DNA of 64,000 nucleotides, from contig NZ_SNXI01000002.1 of the NCBI RefSeq assembly GCF_004362895.1, positions 228,453 to 292,452 of the forward strand. The letters run 5' to 3'. This document shows positions 48,378 to 57,625 of the stretch, piece after piece. A program made the position numbers and the translations under genes. The DNA is from Idiomarina aquatica (lineage in GTDB: Bacteria > Pseudomonadota > Gammaproteobacteria > Enterobacterales > Alteromonadaceae). The notes beneath the pieces were generated by a model that saw only the letters and a program-made list of their open reading frames with translations, was not told the origin of the DNA and made no database searches. Positions within the stretch are counted from its first letter, which is position 1; every line of letters begins with the position of its first letter.

Positions 48378-49616
48378 ATGCGATTAAGTACTAACCTCTA
48401 CTACAAACAAACCTTAGACAACCTGCTCCGTACACAGGAGCGGGTTAACGTGGTGCAGGAAAAGCTGACCAAACAAACCAATATTTTGACCCCGGCGGAT
48501 GACCCGATTGGTAATACGCAGGTGTTGGCACTGAACGAAAAAATTTCGCAGAACGAGCAGTTCGCGCGTAATTCCAACTTTTTAGAAAATTCGCTAAAAC
48601 GCGAAGAGAGCGTGCTGGGTAATATTAACTTGTCATTGAATCGTGCGCGGCAGTTGGCTGTGCAGGCTGGGAATGGGGTCAACTCAGAACAAGACTACAA
48701 AGCGATTGGACAAGAACTGGCTGCAATCGAACAAGAAGTGTTTGATTTAATGAATACCCGGGATGAAGCGGGTAACTTTATTTTTGGCGGTTATCAGAAT
48801 CGGAATCAGCCGTTTGAGTACGATCCCATATCAAAATCCTATAGTTATCAAAATGACGATGGCCAGCGGACGATTCAGATTTCCCCAACGCTCAAGCTTG
48901 CCGCCGGCGACCCCGGTAGCGAAGTTTTTGGACTGGTCAATAAACGAACTAATGTGACCTTGCAAAGTGACACCATTGGTGTTGAAAGCGTTGGTGTTCC
49001 CAATCGTAAAGAATTTCTAGAATTATCAGAAGATTTATATGACCCGGCGACACCAGCGAATAACTTTGTTCGTTTGGAATTTACCAGTCCAACTACCTTT
49101 AACGTCGTTGATTCAGCGGGCAACCCTGCAGGGGCCCCGCCATTGACGGGACAAACCTTTACCCCAGGTAGCCCGATTGAAGTTGCGGGGTTGGAAATTG
49201 AATATACAGGAACGCCGGCTGCAGGTGACAGCGTCGAGGTGGGCTTTGACCAACCGGTGGAGCGTAATGTTGCAACGGTTATTGGTGACCTGGCGAATAC
49301 GCTGTTAAACTCTGCCGGCAAATCCGAAATCGAAATTCAAAACCAAATCAGTTTTGGTTTAGACGACTTGTCCACCGGTAACGACCAAATTTTATCAGCA
49401 AGGTCGGGCGTGGGCGCGCGCATCAATGTGATGGAAAATGCTAATAATAGTAACGCCGATTTCCAGGTGGTTAATAAAGAGACCCGTGCGTCGATAGAAG
49501 ACATCGATTGGGCAACGGCCATTACCGACCTGACTAAATCAGAGACGATCCTGGAAGCGTCACGGCAAATCTTTAGTCGGGTTAGTGGGTTAAGTTTGTT
49601 TGACTATCTGCGGTAA
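48378..49616 (+). CDS. flgL: flagellar hook-filament junction protein FlgL
   Basis: 412 residues. N-terminal MRLSTNLYYKQTLDNLLRTQ and NRARQLAVQAGNGVNSEQDY, then AGNFIFGGYQNRNQPFEYD, and the C-terminal SIEDIDWATAITDLTKSETI match FlgL. It is the second junction protein, on which flagellin polymerises. It shares the flgK promoter. Confidence 0.95.
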   Translation: MRLSTNLYYKQTLDNLLRTQERVNVVQEKLTKQTNILTPADDPIGNTQVLALNEKISQNEQFARNSNFLENSLKREESVLGNINLSLNRARQLAVQAGNGVNSEQDYKAIGQELAAIEQEVFDLMNTRDEAGNFIFGGYQNRNQPFEYDPISKSYSYQNDDGQRTIQISPTLKLAAGDPGSEVFGLVNKRTNVTLQSDTIGVESVGVPNRKEFLELSEDLYDPATPANNFVRLEFTSPTTFNVVDSAGNPAGAPPLTGQTFTPGSPIEVAGLEIEYTGTPAAGDSVEVGFDQPVERNVATVIGDLANTLLNSAGKSEIEIQNQISFGLDDLSTGNDQILSARSGVGARINVMENANNSNADFQVVNKETRASIEDIDWATAITDLTKSETILEASRQIFSRVSGLSLFDYLR

Positions 49617-49634
49617 AAAAATCTCAAAAAATAT

Positions 49635-49661
49635 TAAAGGTTACTCGGTAACCGCCGATAC
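49635..49661 (+). promoter_or_regulatory. sigma28 promoter of the first flagellin gene
   Basis: -35 TAAAGGTT (49635-49642), 11 bases, -10 GCCGATAC (49654-49661). The spacer carries the small palindrome GGTTAC-TCG-GTAACC. Confidence 0.85.
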
Positions 49662-49715
49662 AAAAATTAACCAAGATAATGAAACAGTTTTAGCTAACAT
49701 CGCCTGGAGGCAATC

Positions 49716-50540
49716 ATGGCTTTATATGTAAACACTAACGTCTCTTCTTTGAACGCTCAGCGTCAATTGATGACATCAGGTAACGGCCTGGACACAGCAT
49801 TTCAACGTTTGTCTTCAGGTTTTCGCATCAATAGTGCAGCGGATGACGCTGCGGGTCTGCAAATTTCAAGCCGTATGACTTCACAAATCCAAGGTCTTGA
49901 CCAGGCTGTTCGAAATGCTAATGACGGTATTTCTGTAGCGCAGACCGCTGAAGGTGCGCTGCAAGAGGTTACGCAATCGCTTCAAAGAATGCGTCAGTTA
50001 GCTGTGCAGTCGCAGAACGGTGTTAATACTGCTGAGGACCGCGATGCGTTGCAAAAAGAAGTATCAGCGCTGAAAACTGAAATCACACGAATTGCAGATA
50101 ATACGCAGTTTGCTGGAAAGAATCTATTGGATGGCAATTATTCCGAGAACTTCCTTGTCGGTGCTGAAGCGGGTCAGAACATTGGAATTAGCTTGTCAGC
50201 TACAGCCTTTAACGCTGCAGCTCTAAGTGTTAATGGCTTAACTGTTTCTACGGTAGGGGGAGCAAGTACTGCGCTTAGCTCGATAGATGCAGCCATCGAA
50301 ACGGTCAACAGCACACGTGCGGATTTGGGTGCGGTTCAGAATCGTTTTCAGTCAACTATTCGTAACCTGAGTAACGTGTCTGAGAATGTCACCGCGGCGC
50401 GCTCTCGAATCAGAGATACCGACTTTGCTGCTGAAACCGCGAACTTGACCAAATTCCAGATTCGCCAGCAGGCAAGTACTACTATATTAGCTCAGGCGAA
50501 CCAGCGTCCTCAGGCAGCACTTTCACTGCTGGGTGGCTAA
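49716..50540 (+). CDS. flagellin (first copy)
   Basis: 274 residues. The conserved D0/D1 parts are clear: VNTNVSSLNAQRQL, FRINSAADDAAGLQISSRM and NDGISVAQTAEGALQEV at the N-terminus, and DFAAETANLTKFQIRQQAS with ILAQANQRPQAALSLLGG at the end. The variable centre is short (about residues 160-200), as in many marine bacteria. Ser/Thr in this centre are likely sites for pseudaminic acid added by the Maf protein at 54773. Own sigma28 promoter and terminator. Confidence 0.95.
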   Translation: MALYVNTNVSSLNAQRQLMTSGNGLDTAFQRLSSGFRINSAADDAAGLQISSRMTSQIQGLDQAVRNANDGISVAQTAEGALQEVTQSLQRMRQLAVQSQNGVNTAEDRDALQKEVSALKTEITRIADNTQFAGKNLLDGNYSENFLVGAEAGQNIGISLSATAFNAAALSVNGLTVSTVGGASTALSSIDAAIETVNSTRADLGAVQNRFQSTIRNLSNVSENVTAARSRIRDTDFAAETANLTKFQIRQQASTTILAQANQRPQAALSLLGG

Positions 50541-50572
50541 CCCGTTAGTTGAAAAGTCTCTTAAAAAAGAAG

Positions 50573-50600
50573 AAGCCACTCTGGACAGAGTGGCTTTTTT
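50573..50600 (+). terminator. terminator of the first flagellin gene
   Basis: AAGCCACTCT-GGAC-AGAGTGGCTT followed by TTTT: a 10-base perfect stem. Confidence 0.92.
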
Positions 50601-50629
50601 GTTTTCAACTATAGAAAAAGGAGATCTCA

Positions 50630-51040
50630 ATGTCGAATACTCAATACAGTGAAATGATGAAAAATTTAAGTCAGGACGCGGTTAATTTTGTAAATTCAGA
50701 ATTTGGGCAAGAGCTAGATTTCTCGATCGGCAGCATAAAAATGATTGATGAGGTGATAAGTCAGTTAAAGTTAAATTTTATTGAGCAACTTACTGATGAT
50801 AAAGTGATTTTTACTTTGTCTAATATGCTTGGTGCATACTGTGGAGAAGTCTTTAAGCAACAATTTGGCGGCACTTGGCTAGTTACAGAAGAACAAAAGG
50901 GCCAACATCAGTGTTTTATCGAATACCAAGGCAAAACTTTTCCTTTTGCTGGTGTCGTTTACCTTAATCTAACATCGGAAAATAGCAAATCTGTTTCAGA
51001 TTATTTTTCATTAGCCGCTGAACCATTTTTAGACGTTTAG
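50630..51040 (+). CDS. hypothetical protein between the two flagellin genes
   Basis: 136 residues with a good AAAGGAG site. I do not recognise it with certainty. It is soluble and acidic, with an N-terminal helical part (NLSQDAVNFVNSEFGQELDF) and a core LGAYCGEVFKQQFGGTWLV followed by FPFAGVVYLNLTSE. That pattern recalls small DUF3806-like or immunity-like alpha/beta domains, but this is only a resemblance. The base composition is more AT-rich than the hook genes. It lies behind the flagellin terminator and before the second sigma28 promoter, so it may depend on readthrough. Confidence 0.6.
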   Translation: MSNTQYSEMMKNLSQDAVNFVNSEFGQELDFSIGSIKMIDEVISQLKLNFIEQLTDDKVIFTLSNMLGAYCGEVFKQQFGGTWLVTEEQKGQHQCFIEYQGKTFPFAGVVYLNLTSENSKSVSDYFSLAAEPFLDV

Positions 51041-51094
51041 TAACCTTGTCGATCGTGCACGTAGAAAAAATTGCCGCTTTTTTTAAAAATAAAC

Positions 51095-51121
51095 TAAAGA
51101 GCGGCAAAGTCTTGCCGATAA
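51095..51121 (+). promoter_or_regulatory. sigma28 promoter of the second flagellin gene
   Basis: -35 TAAAGAGC (51095-51102), 11 bases, -10 GCCGATAA (51114-51121). AGCGGCAA within it can pair with TTGCCGCT at 51071, a possible stem overlapping the -35. Confidence 0.82.
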
Positions 51122-51164
51122 TATTTATGAGATACCTTTTTCTCTCACTATCGGAGGATGTGCT

Positions 51165-51995
51165 ATGGCACTTTATGTTAATACAAACGTTTCATCTCTG
51201 AACGCTCAACGTCAGTTAATGCAATCGGGCAACGGCCTGGATACAGCGTTTGAACGGTTGTCGTCAGGATTTCGTATCAACAGCGCAGCAGATGATGCTG
51301 CAGGCTTGCAAATTTCAAGCCGAATGACGTCTCAAATTCAAGGTCTTGATCAAGCTGTCCGGAACGCAAATGACGGAATCTCTGTTGCTCAGACGGCAGA
51401 AGGCGCGCTTCAAGAGGTAACTGATTCATTGCAGCGGATGAGACAACTTGCGGTTCAATCGCAGAACGGTGTGAATTCTCAAGCAGATCGCGATGCACTG
51501 CAAAAAGAAGTTGCAGCGCTGACCAGCGAAATTACTCGAATAGCTGAGAACACTCAGTTTGCGGGTAAGAACCTGCTCACCGGTTCCTATGACGAGTCTT
51601 TTCTTGTTGGTGCAGAGGCAGGACAGAATATTGGTGTAACTATCTCTGGTGTCGGTGGAAGTGGCTTTACAGCCACAGCGCTAGGCATTGATACTCTATC
51701 AATTTCTGGTGTAAGTGGCGCATCAGCAGCGTTGGCAACACTCGATACTGCATTGACAAACGTTAATGATACTCGAGCTGACCTCGGTGCGGTTCAGAAT
51801 CGTTTTCAGTCGACTATTAGAAACTTGAGCAATATCTCAGAAAATGTAACAGCCGCTCGTTCTCGGATTCAGGATACAGACTTTGCAGCTGAAACGGCAA
51901 ATCTAACCAAATTCCAGATTCGTCAGCAGGCAAGTACGACTATTCTTGCACAGGCAAATCAACGTCCACAAGCAGCGTTATCGCTACTTGGATAG
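51165..51995 (+). CDS. flagellin (second copy)
   Basis: 276 residues, a close paralogue of the flagellin at 49716. The first 130 and last 85 residues are almost the same, while the centre differs (for example VTISGVGGSGFTATALGIDT). Codon choice differs at many silent sites, so the copy is not recent. Own sigma28 promoter and a strong terminator. The two copies may be used in different filament regions or conditions; that cannot be read from sequence. Confidence 0.95.
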   Translation: MALYVNTNVSSLNAQRQLMQSGNGLDTAFERLSSGFRINSAADDAAGLQISSRMTSQIQGLDQAVRNANDGISVAQTAEGALQEVTDSLQRMRQLAVQSQNGVNSQADRDALQKEVAALTSEITRIAENTQFAGKNLLTGSYDESFLVGAEAGQNIGVTISGVGGSGFTATALGIDTLSISGVSGASAALATLDTALTNVNDTRADLGAVQNRFQSTIRNLSNISENVTAARSRIQDTDFAAETANLTKFQIRQQASTTILAQANQRPQAALSLLG

Positions 51996-52003
51996 AAATA
52001 GCC

Positions 52004-52041
52004 GTGTTGTTTGGCTATAATTTAGCCAAACAACACTTTTT
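52004..52041 (+). terminator. terminator of the second flagellin gene
   Basis: GTGTTGTTTGGCTA and TAGCCAAACAACAC form a 14-base perfect stem with a 5-base loop, followed by TTTTT. Confidence 0.95.
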
Positions 52042-52055
52042 CGAGGCAAAATACC

Positions 52056-52487
52056 ATGGGTATTGAATTAAATGCTTTAAGCAATTCGTTTTCAGGCACT
52101 GCTGTTGAATCAGGAAAGCGTAACGTCATTGAAGGGTCAAAGGATACTGTGGCGCTTAAACAAAAGCTTGAGTCTTCTGAAAAAGTAAACGGTCTAAATA
52201 AGTCAGAGGATGATAAGTCAAGGATAAAATCCACCGATGAGTTACGGGAGTTGGTAGACGAAGTAAATCGCAATGAAAGCATCCGCCAACGTAATTTAGA
52301 ATTCAGTGTCAATGAAGATATAGGGGCAACCATTGTTAAGGTTATAGATTCTGAAAGCGGTGAGTTGATACGTCAGATACCGTCAGAAGAAATAGTCCGT
52401 CTAGCAGAGAAATTAAGCGATCAACGTGACGAAACCGGAAGTGAAGAAAAAAGCTCCGTTGGGTATTTATTTAACAGCACGATCTAA
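52056..52487 (+). CDS. flaG: FlaG family protein
   Basis: 143 residues. The C-terminal part is the FlaG domain: RNLEFSVNEDIGATIVKVID, then SGELIRQIPSEEIVRLAEKL. The N-terminal half is hydrophilic and probably disordered. FlaG limits or modulates filament length in several polar flagellates. It sits between the flagellin genes and fliD, as usual. Confidence 0.9.
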   Translation: MGIELNALSNSFSGTAVESGKRNVIEGSKDTVALKQKLESSEKVNGLNKSEDDKSRIKSTDELRELVDEVNRNESIRQRNLEFSVNEDIGATIVKVIDSESGELIRQIPSEEIVRLAEKLSDQRDETGSEEKSSVGYLFNSTI

Positions 52488-52526
52488 GCAGCGGGTTTAA
52501 GTTTGTTGTGGATTTAGGAGGTCAAT

Positions 52527-53990
52527 ATGGCAATTTCGTCATTAGGTGTAGGTTCGGGACTTGCATTAGAAGATTTAGTGACTCAGCTAGTTCAAGCGGA
52601 ACGGCGTCCTAAATTAGAGGCATTACAAAGGCGTGAAAACGACGTCAGTGTCTCGTTATCTGGCTACAGCAAACTTAAATCCGGGTTGTCTAAAGTGCTC
52701 GAAAGCTTAGAGAAGCTCTCAGATCCCGATAAGATGAATAGTAAAGCTGCTATTATTAATGGACAATCCTCGACTTCAGTGTCGTCTAACGAAGATGAGG
52801 ATGGCGAAGCCTCGGAATTAAACCCGTATTTATCGGCAACTGTGAGCCGAAGCGCGGCCGAAGCTAGTTATCAAATTTCTGTTGAATCTTTGGCACAAGG
52901 AACTAAAGCTAAATCTGCTGCCTTTTCATCTGCGGATGAGGTAATTTCAACGACAACTGGCACGCTCTCTTTATCGACTGCCAGTGGAGATAATACATTT
53001 TCCGTTGATGTAGCCGCAGGTGCTACGCTTCAGGAAATTGCCGATGCAGTCAACTCATCAGAACAAAACTATGGTGTTAGTGCGTCGGTTATCAATACGG
53101 GAGGGAGCACCCCTGAGACAAGGTTAGTGTTAAGCTCGAACTTAACGGGTCAAGCTAATGAACTTGTTGTAAGTAACGATAACGCGGAATTGGATTCGAT
53201 TTCGACTGTTGCCACAGGGGCGTCTGCCGGTTTATCCATAGCAGCAGAGGACCAAGCCCGTGATGCCAAGATGATTGTTGATGGTATCGAGGTCTTTAGC
53301 TCGACAAATACTTTTACAAACGCAATAACAGGCGTTGAACTTGTTGCCAAGCAGGCATCCCCCGGTGATAAGCAAACGGTGGAGGTTACGACAGATAAAC
53401 CAGGTGTGAAAAAGAATATTGAGGAATTTGTCGATGCTTATAACAAATTTGTTGATCAAGCTAATACCTTGACGCAGGTTAATGTTGAGGGGCGTAGTGG
53501 CCCTTTAGTTGGCGATTCGATGTTGCGAGGGTTGCGAGCTGGTTTAAGTAATATAGTTGGTGGCGCAGTCGGCTCTGCCCCGGCTGGTACTAACACGCTA
53601 TATGGTATTGGGTTAAGTTTTGACGATGATGGCAAACTGACTTTTAGCGCTGACGGTGAAGCGCAGCTAGACAAGGCTCTTGATGAAAACTTTGAAGGCG
53701 TAAGTGAGTTGTTTGCTAACACAGATGGCATAGGTAGCCGTTTGGAGGGTTATATCGAACAGTACACCCAGCGTGGTGGTTTATTTGAATCAAAAGAAGA
53801 CGTTTTTGAGTCAAATAAGGAAAATATTACTAAAGAAAGAGAGCGGTTTGAACGATATATGGAGAACTTTGAGAAAAACCTGCGTGAGGAGTATCAAGGA
53901 CTCGACGCGATGTTAGCTCAAATGAATCAGACAATGACTGCTCTGCAAGGCCAATTAGCGAGCTTGCCGGGGTTCGGAGGTAACAGTTAA
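52527..53990 (+). CDS. fliD: flagellar filament cap protein FliD
   Basis: 487 residues. N-terminal LGVGSGLALEDLVTQLVQAE and the C-terminal coiled region (RFERYMENFEKNLREEYQGL, then DAMLAQMNQTMTALQGQLAS) are FliD signatures. The middle includes DAYNKFVDQANTLTQV and LYGIGLSFDDDGKLTFSADG. It caps the filament tip. Its TAA overlaps the fliS ATG by one base. Confidence 0.95.
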   Translation: MAISSLGVGSGLALEDLVTQLVQAERRPKLEALQRRENDVSVSLSGYSKLKSGLSKVLESLEKLSDPDKMNSKAAIINGQSSTSVSSNEDEDGEASELNPYLSATVSRSAAEASYQISVESLAQGTKAKSAAFSSADEVISTTTGTLSLSTASGDNTFSVDVAAGATLQEIADAVNSSEQNYGVSASVINTGGSTPETRLVLSSNLTGQANELVVSNDNAELDSISTVATGASAGLSIAAEDQARDAKMIVDGIEVFSSTNTFTNAITGVELVAKQASPGDKQTVEVTTDKPGVKKNIEEFVDAYNKFVDQANTLTQVNVEGRSGPLVGDSMLRGLRAGLSNIVGGAVGSAPAGTNTLYGIGLSFDDDGKLTFSADGEAQLDKALDENFEGVSELFANTDGIGSRLEGYIEQYTQRGGLFESKEDVFESNKENITKERERFERYMENFEKNLREEYQGLDAMLAQMNQTMTALQGQLASLPGFGGNS

Positions 53991-54424
53991 TGAATAAGAA
54001 AGGTTTAAACGCATATAAACAGGTTGGTATACGGGATCAATTAGGAACAGCAGATCCATACCAGATCATACAAATGCTAATGCAGGGAGCCATTGATAGA
54101 ATGGTCATGGCTCGGAGTGCTATTGAGCGTAAAGATTTGGCCGCTAAATCTGAACATATAAGCAAAGCAACGGCAATCGTTAAGTCACTTAATGATTCAC
54201 TGCTTCCTGTTGAAGGTGGTGAGGACGTAACGAGCAACTTAGCTAGTCTTTATGATTTTATCGTTGAGCATTTGCTCCAGGCATCGCAGGAAAATTCAGC
54301 TCAAAAAATTCACGACTGCCAAAAAATTATGACAACAATCAAGGAAGGTTGGGACTCTATTCCACAAGACGTCAGAAGCTCGACACTTAGCCAACGAGAA
54401 TCATTGGCTGTGGCAGGAGGTTAA
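53990..54424 (+). CDS. fliS: flagellin export chaperone FliS
   Basis: 144 residues, helical. DPYQIIQMLMQGAIDRMVMA and SLNDSLLPVEGGEDVTSNLA, then LYDFIVEHLLQASQEN fit FliS. It binds the flagellin C-terminus and stops early polymerisation. Translationally coupled to fliD, and followed directly by a FliT-like gene. Confidence 0.94.
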   Translation: MNKKGLNAYKQVGIRDQLGTADPYQIIQMLMQGAIDRMVMARSAIERKDLAAKSEHISKATAIVKSLNDSLLPVEGGEDVTSNLASLYDFIVEHLLQASQENSAQKIHDCQKIMTTIKEGWDSIPQDVRSSTLSQRESLAVAGG

Positions 54425-54724
54425 TTGGCTAAGGTCTATGAAGCCAAAATTGCAAGGTGTCGTGAAGCTGTGACGTCTGAATTGACTAGTGAAGGCTTTG
54501 ATCTCGAAGCTGCAGAGAAAGTCATAGCCGCTTATTGTACTAATCTGCAATTTTACAGTGATGAACTGAAGGTTACACAGCCCCCTGAAACCGCCGGTAA
54601 ATTGATGAAGGAGGAGCTAACGTTTTTATCCCATGCGATATCGAGGTTAAAAACGCTTCAAAATGACCGGCGAGACGCATTATTAGAACTGGCTAAAGGA
54701 CGAAAAGCAAAAAGTAAGTATTGA
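54425..54724 (+). CDS. FliT-like small helical protein
   Basis: 99 residues, TTG start with AGGAGG 4-5 bases upstream and directly after fliS. Three helices and a basic tail (LLELAKGRKAKSKY). The position (fliD-fliS-X) and helical nature suggest a FliT-type chaperone for FliD, but sequence similarity is not obvious to me. Two Cys (residues 12 and about 41). The sigma54 site for maf follows it immediately. Confidence 0.6.
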   Translation: MAKVYEAKIARCREAVTSELTSEGFDLEAAEKVIAAYCTNLQFYSDELKVTQPPETAGKLMKEELTFLSHAISRLKTLQNDRRDALLELAKGRKAKSKY

Positions 54725-54725
54725 A

Positions 54726-54741
54726 TGGCATAGCATTTGCT
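54726..54741 (+). promoter_or_regulatory. sigma54 promoter of the maf-pse operon
   Basis: TGGCATAGCATTTGCT, GG and GC 10 bases apart and TTGCT as the -12 element. Transcription would start near 54752, so the longer reading frame starting at 54737 cannot be fully translated from it. Confidence 0.75.
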
Positions 54742-54772
54742 TGTAGTTTTGATTAAACGTCAAAATTTTGAG

Positions 54773-57613
54773 ATGCTAAAAACTATGCAAACCAACATAG
54801 CCTATCAAACGCTAGATGATCAGAGCCAAACTGAAATAGACAAGCGCATTTATGACGCACACAATAGTCGAAAAGAGAGAAACCTAGCGTTTTTTAGCGT
54901 TCAATTCCCCGAACTTCACAAACAAATTTTGAATAACCAGTCGACGAAAGCGAATATATTTTTTAATAGGAATGAAGAAGTTAATGTTGTGAACACGGAG
55001 ACTGGTGAAACTTTATATCCACTCAACTGCAATCAGGCGCAGCTAGAACACGTCAAAAACACATCAATACATAGTTTAAAATACTCTGCCAACCAGTTCG
55101 ATGAAATTTATTCTGTTCACGGAGTAATTACAGGATTTGATAGTCAGCTAGTTGGACCGCGGGCGCGAGACTCTCTCATAGGTCTTGGTATCGGTTTAGG
55201 TGCTGCTTATGAGTACTTAGTCCAACATGAAGGTTACAAGAATTTAGTCGTTTTTGAACCAAGTCTCGACTTATTATTGGCGTCGTTTTACTCTACCGAT
55301 TGGTATAAGGTTAACCAGCTTCTTAACTCTAGAGGCGGTAACTTAGCATTCCTAATTAATTCAACTGGTTCAGTGTTAGATGATGTAGAGGAAGTTCTAA
55401 ACGTATTCAAATTGGATGATCTTGATATATACCAACACCTTCACTATCCGAATTATGACGCTTTTAGTTTCCTACTAAGAAAATTAGGTTATGACAATAT
55501 TGATAACCGACTCTTGCTAGAGACTACAGAAGAATTCGAGAAGATTGAAAATAATGTCCCCCTTTTCAGTCAAACATTGGCTCAACAAGTAGCTGAGAGT
55601 GAACCGGAAGCTTGCGCTATAGAGAAGTACGAGTTTAGATTTAAAGAGAATATCGAATGCTTTGAGCAGTATTTTCCTGATATTGCCTTAGCAATGCGTG
55701 ATTACAGTCCTAAAAATTGGTTTTTTGTACCCAGTAAAAACTTTTCTAAAGCTAATATTTACAACAAAAATCGACAAGCTTTCTGGTATGGATTGGATCC
55801 TGGCGCGGATGCCAATGCGAGTTTTTCAACATTCCTATCGAATCCGGTTAAAACATTACCTACTCACTCGATTAATGGTGGTAAATTAAGTGAGTACACG
55901 TTTTATCGATATGCTGGAAAAATTCGCGATTTGTTAAATTCGATGACAGTCCGTAAATCTGGTTTACCTGAAAAAACCCCGTCGTTGATACTAATGTCTA
56001 GTGCTCTAGGGCATGCTCAAAAGAAAATTGTTGAACAGGTTGATATCGACTATCTATTATATTACGAGCCTAATATCGAGTTTTTCTATTGGTCGCTTTT
56101 TACCTTCGATTGGAAGGTTCTTATTAGTAGTTTTGATCTTAATAAAAAGAAATTGAATTTAAGTATTGGTGACGACGGGAGTAATCTGGTTTCAGATATA
56201 AAGAGTTCAATGGTGAAGGAGAACGGATTTTATTTACTGAATTCATATCTTTTCCTTGAGCGTCATATTTCGCAACTCAGAAAACCTATTCATATGTTTA
56301 GAGAAGAGTTGACGGTTTCTGTTGCTCTTTCTGAGACTTTTCACCATGCGCGATATGCTATTTCTCATTGTTTGAAAAATTTTACGCTTGGTAACACTGT
56401 GGTGAATACTGATACGATAAAATCTACTGATATTAGGTCGAACGAGGTATTAATTGTCGGTAATGGTCCCTCGCTCGATCTTTACTGGGATTTAATTAAA
56501 GAAAAAAGAAGTCACTTCATTATTGTTTCTTGTGGTACTGCTTTAGGCGCTCTGTGGAAGCAGGGAATAACTCCTGACTTTCATGCTGAAGTTGAACAGA
56601 ACAGGGTTACTTACGATATTATTTCATCGATAAAGGATAAAAGCTATTTAAAATCAATTTGCCTATTGGCACCCGTTTGGACTCATCCTGATACCGCAGG
56701 TTTATTCAAAAAACATTATGGAATTTTTACATCTTTAGGTGGCGGAATGGAGGTGGTAGGTCAGTGTCTAGAGGTTTTAAAGAGGAAGCCACCGATTGCT
56801 CTGTCCGGCAATCCGACAGTATCCAATTTTGCGGCTAGTGCTATATTGACTCTAGGCTTTGAGAAGGTAACGTTAGTTGGGGTTGATTTAGGATTTAATG
56901 ATATTTTAAAGCACCACTCTAAACATTCCTCGTATTATCGAGATGATGGAAGTGAGAAATTCTCATATGAGGACACTGTTGAGGATCGGATCATAGTAAA
57001 GGGAAATAAAAGGTCGTTTATTTATACTAAGCTTGAATTTTATTTGGCTATTAAAAACTTAGGTCAGTTAGTTCGAACATTTCCGAAAGCCAGGGTGAAT
57101 AATTTAAGCGACGGAGCCTTTATAGATGGGACTAATTATATTAACCGTTCTGATTTTGAAAACAGTTTGGCTCGAAATTTTTGTTTTGAAAATACAGGGT
57201 TTGATGAGTGCTTTTCCAAAGATTTAACAAGAGATTTGGGTAGAAGGTTAAGTATGCAGATAAAAAAAGAAAAATCAGTACGGCTACCTGATGAGATTAA
57301 AGCTATTTTGTTGAAGGTGAGAGAAGACCCGCAGGATGCAATCGAATATCTAAGTAATTTGAAAAGAAATTTATTAGAGCAAGCCTTAAAAGGAAATTTA
57401 ATTGCTTATAGCTTATTCTCACCTGTTTTGCCTTACCTTGGCTCTGTTTTAATGAAGTTGTCAGATTGTGATTTTACCATAAGTTCTAATGCAAAATTAT
57501 TCGAAGATACAGTTGACATTTTAATAGAAATGATAGGGTCGTTCGATGAGGAGTATAAGGATGACCCTTATATGCTAGAGTCAACTTCAGTCAACACTGG
57601 TTTAACTGTCTAA
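54773..57613 (+). CDS. maf: Maf motility accessory factor, flagellin glycosyltransferase (DUF115/MAF)
   Basis: 946 residues from ATG 54773; an in-frame TTG at 54737 lies inside the sigma54 promoter and is rejected. The DUF115 (MAF_flag10) domain covers about residues 560-760: VLIVGNGPSLDLYWDLIKEK, IIVSCGTALGALWKQGITPD, then GNPTVSNFAASAILTLGFEK and VTLVGVDLGFNDILKHHSKH. A related N-terminal region (about 100-400) has VHGVITGFDSQL and LGIGLGAAYEYLVQHEGYKN. Maf proteins attach nonulosonic acids to flagellin Ser/Thr. The gene is visibly AT-rich next to the hook genes, which suggests a different history. The pse genes follow 12 bases later. Confidence 0.9.
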   Translation: MLKTMQTNIAYQTLDDQSQTEIDKRIYDAHNSRKERNLAFFSVQFPELHKQILNNQSTKANIFFNRNEEVNVVNTETGETLYPLNCNQAQLEHVKNTSIHSLKYSANQFDEIYSVHGVITGFDSQLVGPRARDSLIGLGIGLGAAYEYLVQHEGYKNLVVFEPSLDLLLASFYSTDWYKVNQLLNSRGGNLAFLINSTGSVLDDVEEVLNVFKLDDLDIYQHLHYPNYDAFSFLLRKLGYDNIDNRLLLETTEEFEKIENNVPLFSQTLAQQVAESEPEACAIEKYEFRFKENIECFEQYFPDIALAMRDYSPKNWFFVPSKNFSKANIYNKNRQAFWYGLDPGADANASFSTFLSNPVKTLPTHSINGGKLSEYTFYRYAGKIRDLLNSMTVRKSGLPEKTPSLILMSSALGHAQKKIVEQVDIDYLLYYEPNIEFFYWSLFTFDWKVLISSFDLNKKKLNLSIGDDGSNLVSDIKSSMVKENGFYLLNSYLFLERHISQLRKPIHMFREELTVSVALSETFHHARYAISHCLKNFTLGNTVVNTDTIKSTDIRSNEVLIVGNGPSLDLYWDLIKEKRSHFIIVSCGTALGALWKQGITPDFHAEVEQNRVTYDIISSIKDKSYLKSICLLAPVWTHPDTAGLFKKHYGIFTSLGGGMEVVGQCLEVLKRKPPIALSGNPTVSNFAASAILTLGFEKVTLVGVDLGFNDILKHHSKHSSYYRDDGSEKFSYEDTVEDRIIVKGNKRSFIYTKLEFYLAIKNLGQLVRTFPKARVNNLSDGAFIDGTNYINRSDFENSLARNFCFENTGFDECFSKDLTRDLGRRLSMQIKKEKSVRLPDEIKAILLKVREDPQDAIEYLSNLKRNLLEQALKGNLIAYSLFSPVLPYLGSVLMKLSDCDFTISSNAKLFEDTVDILIEMIGSFDEEYKDDPYMLESTSVNTGLTV

Positions 57614-57625
57614 GTAGGAATTATT

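Noticed and set aside
54737..54772. TTG at 54737 as the maf start codon
   Set aside because: It lies inside the sigma54 -12 element and upstream of the predicted transcript start. ATG 54773 is in the same frame.
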